Assembly (NCBI GenBank): GCA_037447605.1
Contig: CM074809.1
Location: 3,436,801 to 3,466,270 of the forward strand
Length of the DNA stretch: 29,470 bases
Direction of reading: 5' to 3'
Origin: Zygnema circumcarinatum
Taxonomy: Eukaryota > Streptophyta > Zygnematophyceae > Zygnematales > Zygnemataceae
The position numbers and the translations under genes are program-made. Below, in pieces: positions 20,291 to 29,470 of the stretch. Every line of letters starts with the position of its first letter. The stretch's first letter is position 1. The notes below the pieces were generated by a model, which saw only the letters and a list, made by a program, of their open reading frames with translations, was not told the DNA's origin and did not search any database.

Positions 20291-23200
20291 ATGATGGAGG
20301 CATTCACGTGGTTCGATTTCCTGACAATGTTAATTGGCAATATCAGCTTGGCGTTTATCCTGCTGCTGTTGTTCTCCTTGCTGCATCGCACGGAGTTCTT
20401 CCGCCGCCTGCACGCCACTCGCCTTTTCAATGAAGCTGAAGAACCCGTGCCTGTGAAGCCTATGCAGAACCCGTTTGCATGGCTCGTTCCAGTCTGGACG
20501 GCTACAGAAGACGATATCATAAAATACGCAGGCTTAGACGCTGCTGTGTTTTTAACGATGTTCACATTCAGCATCAAGGTACCCGTCTGAGCTAACAATT
20601 TGAACAAAGGCATGCACATCTTCTAGACCTGATAGCAGTTATTTCACAAAACTTACCTATGGCGCATTCATAATGCTGGTCTTTCGAAATAGCAGCTACA
20701 ATTGCAGTGGTCCAATCGTTGTACGTGTGTCAGTGAGGTGGGTGGCATTAAACCCGAATATGAGTTTTCGAACCGTCTCAAGTAAATCAAAATCCTTAAA
20801 AGCTGTAGACAAGTTGGCCTTGTCGTCTTCATTTGAAAGCAGGTCGACATCTTCAGTGTTTCCAAAAGCTTCTGTTAGGAGTATGCGCAAATATTGCCAT
20901 GTATTATTGCCTTCAATTTGCGGTTTGAGAGTGGACGGCAAAGAGTATTTGCACTGTCTTTGCAGTCGTCTTCAATAAGGAGGAAACGGCAAAAATAAGT
21001 GCTTTTCTTGACTGAAGAGCACCTGAAATGTTGGGGAAGGGCGGAAATGTTGCTTGGCCAGCTATTCATCATCCTGAATATTCTGTGCCTTCCGGTGTTG
21101 CTACCGCTAAATAAAACTGCAGAAGGCGTCAGTTCACCCTCGGTTGAAGTAACGGCCGTGAATTCTTTCGCCACCAGTAATGTTGGCACAAATTCGAACC
21201 GACTGTGGGGGACATTTGTGATGCTCTATCTAGTTTGTGGAGTGACATGCGCAATGATTTGGGCGACGTTTCAACATATTTGGTCCCTGAGGCACAAGTA
21301 TTTGGCGAGCAGATCGAGAAATCTGCATCCGGAGGAGTTCACCCTTCTTGTGACAGATATTCCTGATGTTCCTTTGCCAGACAGACAGGACTCAACAGTA
21401 CAGCTCTTCGAGAAGTGCATCAGGTGAATATATAGGCCTTTTTGTTGCGCTCGTTGGATTTTCCATTCATTTTACTCAAGTATGTCGGTTTACTTGGTCG
21501 TGGCAGCTATGTTCGCAACATGTCAATCTTAGGAGAATTTGGAACCAGATGATGAACATTTTAAATGCTAGCGTGAAAATAACTCTTGCGTCAGCAAAGT
21601 TGGAGGTGTATGCTTCATTCTGTTAAGAGTTTGTGGCTGTGATTGAAACTTGAGAACTGCTTCCAAGTCTTCCTTGTTCTTGCATTCTTACTGCAGCAAA
21701 CCGGTCAAAGTGAAAAAAACATTTGTTCGCCAGATATTCCGAGTTTTGCGAGGAGCCTCTTTGGGAATCATACGAGCTCCGTCGAAGTATTTGAGAAGTG
21801 ATATAGCTACATCAAAGTCGCTGGAAATCGATGCTTTTTTTAATAGGCTTTATCCTCAATCTTACTTGACCAACCAGGGGGTCCGTTCCTCTAGCAAGGT
21901 GAGTTAGACCTTTACCTTGCCGAAAATTATCCTCCGAAAAGCCTTCTTTATTATACATCACATGATTTCCTTATATATCACGTGCACTATTGATATTTTG
22001 TGAAAAGATTCATCAAATTGTGTTGACAAGTTCAAAGTATCCTCAAATACATCCATGTATCCTTTTTCCCGTTTTTAAAGGTGATGATGTTGGATCTCAT
22101 GAGCTTCTTTTGGCCGTTTTTTACTTGAGCAGGCTCAGAGGGCTTACAACCGATGGAGGACTGCTGTGCGAAAATTGAGAAGAACTCGGTGGAGGCTCGA
22201 GCAAAGATTAGAAGAAAATCGAGCGAGTGATAATCCACTACTTGACAGCTCATTAGTGCAATATTACAGAACGGGCTTCTGTGGGTGCTTTGGCCGTAAA
22301 GTTGAAGCTGTTTCTTACTGGGAGGAGCAGGTGAAGGAACGGACTAAGAAACTAGAGAAGCAGCAGGAGATTGCGATAAAGAGGAGGTATGTTTGTTCTT
22401 TGCCCAAGAAATGTAACTTTGTTTCTGAACTTGTCTTTGCAGGAATTATAGTTGCTGAGCATTAGGCCATAGGTGATTTTTCAGGCTACAGTAGGAGGCA
22501 TGGAACTATCTAAAGGGCCATTTAAACTGATTTGCTTGATCGTCGAGCTTGGGGAATACCCAATTCTGCAGGAGCACGGGTTCCGCCTTTATCTGTTTCA
22601 ACAGTCGGCGAGTGACAACCGTTGCAGCTCAAACAGCTCACTCAATTAGAGGTATTTTCATGCTTGGGCAATTTCTTCTTTTTCCGTCGTTCTCCTTTCG
22701 TTCTTCCTTTCCTTTCGTTTTCCCTCCTTGGGAGACACACAAATATAGTATGAGTTCAATAGTTACTCTTAGTTTCGCTTTTGTTGTGATCACGTTGATC
22801 TTTGTTGGCAAGGACTGTCTGAACCCACCACTTTTAAGTCCGTTCTGTGTTTTTCTATTACATCTACCTCGTTCATGTTTCTACCATTTTCCGTGGCAAC
22901 TACAGCAGCCGGAGCATTTGAACTGAATTGCCTAAGTGTGGATGGAGTATTTCTGCTATTCTTTGTCCACAGCTATCTATCTGAGACTTTCTTGTTTTCC
23001 ACTTTCGTTTGTCTTTCAGGCACAAGGTGGCGGATTGAGAGAGCCCCTGAGCCGCGAGATGTGATATGGCGTAACGTGGAACTGCGATTCTGGGAGAGGA
23101 CGTTACGCTCACATTTAGGACTTGCACTTACGGTGTTGCTGATCATATTTTTTTATATTCCAGTGACTGCTATCGCTGGCCTGACATCTTTGAATAAACT

Positions 23201-25982
23201 CGTGGAGTGGTTCCCAGGCATCCGACATCTGGTGGCGAAGTATTATACTCCCTTTTTTCCTCCTCTTTGTTAGTAGAGAAGTTGCTTGACACTGAAACAT
23301 TCATTTTGGAGGGATCGACGTGTGAATTCCATCGTTCCATTCCATGCAGCAGCTAATATTTGCCCTCTCTGGGGGGATGGTTGAGTTGACAGTGTATGGT
23401 TTCGCGGTATGGTCTCCTCCTTTTTGGCGGGGTTGGGACTTCGTATCATGCTCTGGGTAATACAACCTGTTTTGATTTTACTCGCCCGACTTGAGGGCTA
23501 TCCGAGCGTGAGCGAGTCAGAGCGAGTGGCAGTGGGGAAGCACTTTTATGTGCTGCTTTTCAATGTGTTTTTAGGGTATACCTTCACAGACACGCTTCTT
23601 TCCCAGCTGGAGGTGAGTTAGCTGTTTACTATGATAAGCGAGTTGCAGTTAGAAAGGGAATTGTTGATAGCTTATGATGTAAAGGAGGATTTACACGAGT
23701 TGTGAATGAGCTTGTGGAATTCAGTTAGAGGAAGAGCAGCTGCCAAATTTCAAGTGTGCCTTTTGTCGAAGAGACCCTTATGGGTCGTCAAATGCTGACT
23801 TGGACGCAACTCCATTTGCTTTCTTTTTTAACTCCAAATGTCTTCCTTGAAATGTTGATCCTCATCTGCTCCAGTTCACTTATTCGGAGATTGGCTTCTA
23901 ATTCTCAATGGTTTTGTGCAAAGTCAGGCAATCATTGATCACCCTTCAGATATTGTCACGATTTTGGCCACATCTCTCCCCCAAACATCCGCATTCTTCA
24001 TCACGTATGTTGTCATCAGCGGAGTGTTATTCTTTCTCGAGCTACTGAGGTTTCCTATTCCCTTAATTCGCTATCTCTTTCTTCGAAACTTCGTGGGGAA
24101 GGACATTTGCGACAGAGAGAAGAGTTGGGACCTGGTAGTGCCCTGAAACCACTCTCTACTGAATGAAACATTCTTGCAATTTGCGTTGTTTCTATGTGAA
24201 TGGATGGTTGCTATCCTCACTTGTGACGAGATACCTCTTAAAACTCTGCAGATTGAAGAGAGTACCTTCTGCACTCAGATCCTAAGTGTTCTCTTAAGAG
24301 TTCAATCCACACACATGTTGTTTAATGCCTGGTCGTCAGAAAGAGGCTGAGATGGGATGATAAGTCTGCTAAAGGCTGCGTCGGACGACGTGTGTGCAGG
24401 GGCGCATCACTTACTACGTCTTTGTGCCGTATCAGAACTTGATCATTACTTTTGGATTAGTTTATGCCGTTCTGTCGCCATTGATATTGCCATTTGTTCT
24501 CTTATACTCCATCATCGGCTACATAGTCTGGAAGCATCAGGTGAGTGTTGCAAGGGCTTGCATGTCAGAGCAACTCTCTATCATGTTCTGCCAGTGTGTC
24601 CTTCCTTCCTTTCAGGAAAGTTGTAGCATACTTACAGCTTCATTTTGGAGTTCTCTGTTCCATAGATGAGGCATGAGTGAGCAAATCTAGATGTTGGTGC
24701 TGGTGCATGTAGTAAATGGAAACCCCAAAGTATTGACTTAGTTGACATGGTGAAACCATGCAGATCATGTATGTGTACAGTCAGCCATACCAGACAGGGG
24801 GGCTCATGTGGCCAAGTTTTGTGAACCATGTCTTTGTGGCATTGGTGATTGCTCAGCTCACAGCTATTGGAGCATTCGCTCTGAAGCAAGGGTACTACCA
24901 GGCAGGCTGGAGTGTGCCGCTGCCAATCTTGACCATCTATACATGGCTCATGTTGAATTCTCAATACAGCTCCACTTTTAGGTGCGTCCGTGCAGTTCCT
25001 GTACTTCCTGACTTCGGAGAAACTACTATTGAGTCTCTTTCTTGTGGCTAAGGGCGCTTGTATCGCCGATATCTAAGTCCCTGAATCTCTGACATAGAAA
25101 AAGGAGGTAATCTTAGAATGAGCGGAATCAACCTCTGGCAATCTGCTATCTCCCGGCCCTCCTTCTGATAAACGACTGCAAATACTACAGATTTGAGTCG
25201 TAAAATCGACTAAAATGTAAATCGTTCTCTTGTGTGCTGTACTTTCCATAAACTTGGGTCAGACATAGCAGAACCACAAATCTCACCTTCTACGCGGCTC
25301 TATTTGCAGGGTGCTCCCGCTCGAGCTTGCCTGTGAAGTGGATGAACTGAACGAGAGAGAAGGACTTGTGCCTATTGCGAGAGACTTTGCTGGACAGTAC
25401 ATTCCGGAGTGTCTGCAGAATCATGAGAATCCGCCACTGAGCAAAAGCACCGTGGATGCGGAAGACCCCTTAGCTTCTGAGTTGGCGGCAGAGGAGATTC
25501 AAGGCTTCAAAACGACAAGGGAGGGAGAGACTGATGACAGCCATAATAAGCGTTGTTGCCTTGGACTTTGTCTGGTGTGCTTGAAACGGCCTGCTGTGAA
25601 GTCTGAGGGGGAAGCAAGTGGGAGGGCGGTGGATGGGCTGCATTTGAAGGAAAGAGAGGGAGGAGTGCATGAGGAACTGGAATCAGCAAGCAGGAAACAT
25701 GTGAATGGGGAAGCTAGCGGTCGTGATGTCATAGGCTCGAGCGCAGATAGCCTCGAGAATGATGATGGGCAAGATATTTCTTCAGCCGATACATTGTCGG
25801 TACTGAGGAACATGCATTCGGGATCTGTGGTTGATCAAGTACGTCCTGATGGGCAGCAAGAAGGGGAGCGTGGAGGGGAGTCTGGTCGTTTAGGAGAGAG
25901 AGTAAGGACAAGAGAACTGCCAGGAGGGTTAGGCTTCGGGTTAGAGTCTAGCAATGGACCAGGCTCGCCAGAAACGAAGTGA
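20291..25982 (+). CDS. OSCA/CSC1-type (DUF221) cation channel
   Basis: Multi-pass membrane protein of the family of hyperosmolality- and mechanically gated calcium-permeable channels. Eleven exons join in phase: 20291-20578, 21062-21423, 21697-21898, 22133-22386, 22572-22651, 23020-23239, 23393-23612, 23928-24134, 24400-24540, 24764-24981 and 25310-25982, giving 954 residues. The N-terminal span is LTMLIGNISLAFILLLLFSL, then WTATEDDIIKYAGLDAAVFL, further spans, and the cytosolic domain with FTLLVTDIPDVP and the motif GRKVEAVSYWEEQVKE. The link SAFICFNSRRVTTVAAQTAH and APEPRDVIWRNVELRFW introduces the C-terminal channel core, with spans such as AFFITYVVISGVLFFLELLR and FGLVYAVLSPLILPFVLLY. The start is ATG-ATG at 20291/20294. 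The last exon adds a hydrophilic Glu/Gly/Ser-rich tail of roughly 170 residues. Plasma or internal membrane location is inferred from the family. Confidence 0.92.
20696..20941 (-). other. Antisense open frame inside OSCA intron 1
   Basis: An 81-codon minus-strand frame with fairly ordinary composition (for example NTWQYLRILLTEAFGNTEDV) lies wholly within intron 1 of the plus-strand channel gene. I do not recognise it. It could be an exon of a nested antisense gene, a relic of an inserted gene fragment, or chance. No neighbouring exon with matching phase was found. Confidence 0.2.
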
Positions 25983-26737
25983 TGCCGGGTTCAGATTTGC
26001 CAGACTCATGTCGTGGGCGAGTGCATCACAGAACTTTAGGGTTTCTACTGGTGCCTCTCCTTTTGTGTGAGTCGGGGTCCACCCTTAGTCGCTAGTAGCC
26101 ATGTATAGTGAGATATGCCCACGCCGCTGAAAATAAAGTACTTAGGCGGTTAACCAATAAGGAGTGCTCTACGCTCACTAGGAGTGAATAATGTTTTCAA
26201 GCAGTAGCTACCGTAAGTGTATACCATGTATAATTTGACGTAGGAATCTGCAATGGGAGAAATCCGAGTCTCCCTTTGTGAGGAGATGATGGTAGAATGA
26301 TGAAAGGGCTTCACTGGATCCCCCAACTTGGAGACATATCTGCATCTGGGTACACTCCATCTTGCCTTCTCTCTCGATGAGCCCCACCAAGTCCTTACAG
26401 CTTATGGCGGTGCAGTGCATGGTAAGACCCTACCTCCCGCACACTACCGTACCTGCTTCTTTGCTGCGTCAGATATTGTCCGCATTGATGCCCGGATGTT
26501 CGATCGACGATGTCTCATGGATGGCCATAATGCGCCTCCATTCTCCAACCTCCATGAGTCCAGGCCACACAGACTGTAGGCAACAATGCCCACGTGAGTC
26601 TGTGCCTTTTTCTAAAACTCCAAAAGCTTATGCTTGTGTTTAGCTTATGTTGATCTCACGATGGCGCCACATCATTTCGGCTTTATGTAAGCTTATGTAT
26701 GTAGCTTATGCCACATCTTTTCCCTTAATGTAAAATT
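25983..26737. other. Intergenic, OSCA 3' region
   Basis: An AATAAA hexamer at 26132-26137, about 150 bp after the channel stop codon, is a plausible polyadenylation signal. AGCTTATG recurs four times between about 26625 and 26712. Short open frames on both strands around 26208-26643 look non-coding, and I assign nothing to them. Confidence 0.45.
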
Positions 26738-27265
26738 TGTTAACCAGATTGAGCGTGTTTTAGAAATGACTTTAGCTCCCAAGCCCCCAGATGCGCAGCT
26801 CGACTGACGACTTCTGCTGCGTGCATCGTGCGGTCCACCGCGTTTCCCGCCCAACATCCAACGGCCCAACGCGCCTGCATCCGCATCTCGCATCCATCCA
26901 ACGGCTCAGCGTCCCCCCTCAGCGACTTCGTCACATCCGCAGCTCGTGGTTTTGGCGCTCCGCAGCGCCATACCGTATCATACAGTAAATATCATGTAGC
27001 GTATGCAAGAGCATCAGAGATGCAGCACTTGCATTCACTCTGGAAACCAGCATTTCTCATTCAAGAAACTTGTCTCTAGCAGGTTTTGGGCTTGGTGCTC
27101 AAGACTTGTTACACTTTCTCTACCTTAGTGTTCTTGTCTTACATATGCCTTGAGCATTCCCTTCGTGAACTGCTGCAGCGAAGATGTCTATGATTACAAA
27201 ACTGAGTGGAGGAAACTTTGGCGAGGGTGGTTCCACAATGGAATTACCAACAAGTGGTATCAGAG
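26738..27265 (+). repeat. Possible 5' LTR end and primer-binding site of a copia element
   Basis: TGGTATCAGAG at 27255-27265 matches the initiator-Met-tRNA primer-binding site common in plant copia elements. It is preceded by CCAACA ending at 27252, the usual LTR end. A matching LTR start could be TGTTAACC at 26738, giving TG..CA ends and a length of about 515 bp. Inside is a GC-rich patch (26800-26970). The second LTR is not in the window. The gag frame stays open from 27184 straight through the site, so the match could be chance. Confidence 0.4.
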
Positions 27266-28299
27266 TTGATGGTGACATTTGGCACACTATCCCTATCTTC
27301 AAAGGTACTGACTATAAGGACTAGCGGTGGCACATGATGACCCTTCTCAAGACCAAGAATCTGGTTCAGTACGTGAACGGGACTATCAGACCACCGACTG
27401 CAGATTCGATCATGGCAGCCAAAGAGCTATCAATGTGGACTATGAAGGACGCTCAAGTGAGGCTGCTCATTGCGGCAAGCGTCAGAGGGAACCCTGCCAA
27501 GATGTTTCGAGAGCTTACGTTTGCCTACACAATGTGGTAATAGCTCGCAAACATCTACGATGTCATCGATATCAACGTAAAATTTGAGCTCTATGATGAA
27601 CTAATGCAAATGAAGATGGCCCAAACCGAGGAGCTAACCGCATACGTGATTCGCTTCAATGATCTGATGGCAAAGTTTGTGATTGCCCAGCAGCCCATCG
27701 TCAAAGTTCACCAAATTGTGAGCTTCCTCAAAGGTTTGCTGAGCCGGTTTGCACCTACCATCAATTCCCTGAAAACCCTGCTCGTCAGATATCCACATAC
27801 TCTTGAGGAAGTGAAAATGCGAGTGACAAAGGAGGAGTGCACGATCAAAGGAATGAAGAAGACCAATTCCGAGGACGTCATGACGATTGAGCAGCGGAGG
27901 CCCTTGAAGAACAGTGGAGCGCTGAAAAAATTCTGCACTTTCTGCAAACAAAAGGGTCACCCTGAAGCCGACTGTTGAACCAAGAAGGCTGCCCACTGCA
28001 ATGTACCGTCCTCGAGCGCACCCAAGAAGGACGGCAAAGGCAAAGGCAAGGAGATCAACTGCTACAAGTGTGAGCAGCTGGGACACATGGCACGCAACTG
28101 CACGAGAGTTGTCGCCGCCCAAAAGAGTACAAGTTTGTTGGCTAGTGACGCCAAGCACGCAGCTTTTGTAAATCATATTTCTCTTAATGGAAATGTTTAT
28201 ATTGATTACCTGCCGTGGCTCATAGACTCAAGTGCTTCTAAGCACATGTGCAACGACAAATCTCTTTTCTTAAAAATTGTTAGTGTTAGTGTACGATAG
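27184..28299 (+). pseudogene. Ty1/copia gag and protease start, broken
   Basis: One reading frame of 372 codons with four internal stops (TAG 27322, TAA 27538, TAG 27541, TGA 27976) and no frameshift. The first two thirds resemble the capsid region of copia Gag (TDYKD, then RWHMMTLLKTKNL; later ELTAYVIRFNDLMAKF). Two CCHC zinc knuckles follow: CTFCKQKGHPEADC at 27937-27978 and CYKCEQLGHMARNC at 28060-28101. Then comes the start of the aspartic protease, WLIDSSASKHM at 28216, where the usual Asp-Ser-Gly catalytic triplet reads Asp-Ser-Ser. The frame ends shortly after; integrase and reverse transcriptase are missing. It is a dead, truncated copy. Confidence 0.85.
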
Positions 28300-28875
28300 T
28301 TAGACATTGTATGTTTTCACACTAACATTGTTGTGGTCCTTAGTTTGGGCAACATGGGAATTGCTAGTAGTATTCTTAGGAAATATTACGGGGGCCAGAT
28401 GTCGGTGGCCCGTATGCTTTTCGGGCGCGGAGAATGTCGGTGATGTTGGCGGAACCACGTTAGACCCTTAGTGCGGAGCGCGGGCTCTGACGAGGTCAAC
28501 TACAAAGGGGACCGAGTCAGCAGCCGCGTGGGCATATGTGAACAAAGCGGAAATGCGACGACAAAGATTCGGTCGCAGGCGCCGCGTTTGTACGGCACGT
28601 GAATCAAAACATGCGCGTGCGGGCGCCAGACGCGTACAGACGGGCGGCGGAGGATTCGCGCTCGACCGGACAATAAAGTTTCAGATGGGCGGCGGAACAA
28701 TACGGACGACTTGACTAGGTCGGTGCTGGCGTAGGTTTACGAAGAACCGCAATGCTGGATGTTGAACGCGTGGTGGCTGCTGAACACATGGGGGCGGGCG
28801 TGACGTGACATCGGTCAAAAAGGAAGATGTCACGTAACGCAGCCATGGCGGTAAATGTTAGTGTACAATGGTTAG
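28284..28875. mobile_element. GC-rich insert between direct repeats
   Basis: TGTTAGTGTACGATAGTTAG at 28284-28303 and TGTTAGTGTACAATGGTTAG at 28856-28875 are 20-bp direct repeats with two mismatches. They bound about 570 bp whose middle (28390-28800) is markedly GC-rich. The left repeat abuts the end of the copia protease and the right one abuts the gypsy integrase. A 10-bp inverted repeat, ACGTGACATC/GATGTCACGT, lies at 28803-28812 and 28826-28835. It may be a small LTR-type element, or a segment bounded by ends of two related elements. No coding capacity is apparent. Confidence 0.45.
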
Positions 28876-29470
28876 CTGGGGCCGACGAAGTTGCACGGTT
28901 GTATGTTGACAAGGTGTGGAGCCAACCAACATAGACTACAGTCGGAAATAGTTTCTGACCGTGACCCCCGATTCACTGGCCACTTCTGGAAAGAAGTTCT
29001 CAGGATCGTGGGAACCAAGCAGGCTCTAAGTACAGCCTTCCACCCGCAAACCGATGGCCAGACAGGAAGGGTGAACCGGATCCTGGAGGATTATCTCCGG
29101 CATTATGTGGGACCTACCCCGGATGGGTGGGATCAGCTGCTCCCAGTGGCGGAGTATGCCATCAATAATGCTTTCCAGGAGTCCATAGGGACCACTCCTT
29201 TCTTCCTGAACTTTGGTCAGCACCCCCTAAATCCCCTGCAGCCAAAGGATCAGCCACCTGACCTGTGGAACATGGACGTCCACAGAACCAATGATCCTTG
29301 GCGCATGAGGGGCACTGATGGGGATCAACCTCCCGTAGTGAGATCTTTTGTCCGGCTAATGTCCGAGGCGCTGTAGAGGGCACGGCAGATTCTGCTAGCC
29401 GCCCAGTCGCGACAAAAGGCCTATGCTGACAGCGGGCGTGCTCACCTCACCTTCGATATTGGCACTGAAG
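28876..29470 (+). pseudogene. Ty3/gypsy integrase fragment, inactive
   Basis: The frame begins near 28881 with ADEVARLYVDKVW, typical of the integrase core just before the second catalytic Asp. A small frameshift at about 28920-28935 leads into the main frame: EIVSDRDPRFTGHFW, STAFHPQTDGQTGRVNR and NNAFQESIGTTPFFLNFGQHP. The catalytic Glu expected 36 residues after the Asp of VSDRD is replaced by Gly (codon GGA at 29065-29067). An in-frame TAG at 29374-29376 interrupts it, and the same frame continues to the window edge (ARQILLAAQSRQKAYAD, FDIG). The first catalytic Asp and the zinc-binding region are absent. It is a degenerate fragment cut by the window end. Confidence 0.88.

Noticed and set aside
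26208-26643. Short open frames on both strands downstream of the channel gene
   Set aside because: No recognisable motif and no phase-compatible neighbouring exons; they overlap one another on opposite strands.
1-29470. CRISPR arrays, operons, tRNA or rRNA genes
   Set aside because: None seen. The repeats present are telomere-like, minisatellite or transposon ends, and the gene structure is eukaryotic.

Overview
The window looks like nuclear DNA of an intron-rich member of the green lineage, most likely an alga. Genes are split into many short exons with GT..TGCAG-type introns. Three products are plant-type: a GLB3-class truncated haemoglobin, the plastid Clp adaptor ClpF, and a BTB-BACK protein close to the plant BPM family. 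Copia- and gypsy-type retroelement remnants and a hAT-like miniature element are also present. I cannot name the species; a prasinophyte or a streptophyte alga would both fit. Telomere-like repeats of the TTAGGG/TTTAGGG kind fill the left 6 kb.

Layout. At 0.2-1.2 kb is an unrecognised minus-strand gene, then a (CCCTAA)n array at 1.46-1.96 kb. At 2.6-4.5 kb (minus) is a complete four-exon truncated haemoglobin; two of its three introns are made largely of degenerate telomere-like repeat. At 5.9-7.3 kb (plus) is a three-exon BTB-BACK gene. At 7.6-9.0 kb (minus) is a tentative small membrane-protein gene. At 9.0-14.6 kb (minus) is an F-box/leucine-rich-repeat gene of about 18 exons, in which nearly every C-terminal exon is one repeat (84-90 nt, same phase). 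A 349-bp divergent promoter separates it from the ten-exon ClpF gene at 15.0-18.7 kb (plus). A 448-bp hAT-like miniature element with a perfect 8-bp target duplication lies at 19.35-19.8 kb. At 20.3-26.0 kb (plus) is an eleven-exon OSCA/CSC1-type (DUF221) channel gene. The right end is retroelement debris: a Ty1/copia gag-protease reading frame broken by stops, a GC-rich insert between near-identical 20-bp direct repeats, and a Ty3/gypsy integrase fragment that has lost its catalytic glutamate.

The genes do not form a pathway. Two (BTB-BACK and F-box/LRR) are families that act as substrate receptors of cullin-RING ubiquitin ligases, one serves plastid Clp proteolysis, one is a haem protein and one is a membrane channel. 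Exon models were made by hand from reading frame, splice-site and phase agreement. The haemoglobin, ClpF, OSCA and most of the BTB and F-box models are phase-consistent throughout. The two unrecognised genes and the 3' end of the F-box gene are tentative.
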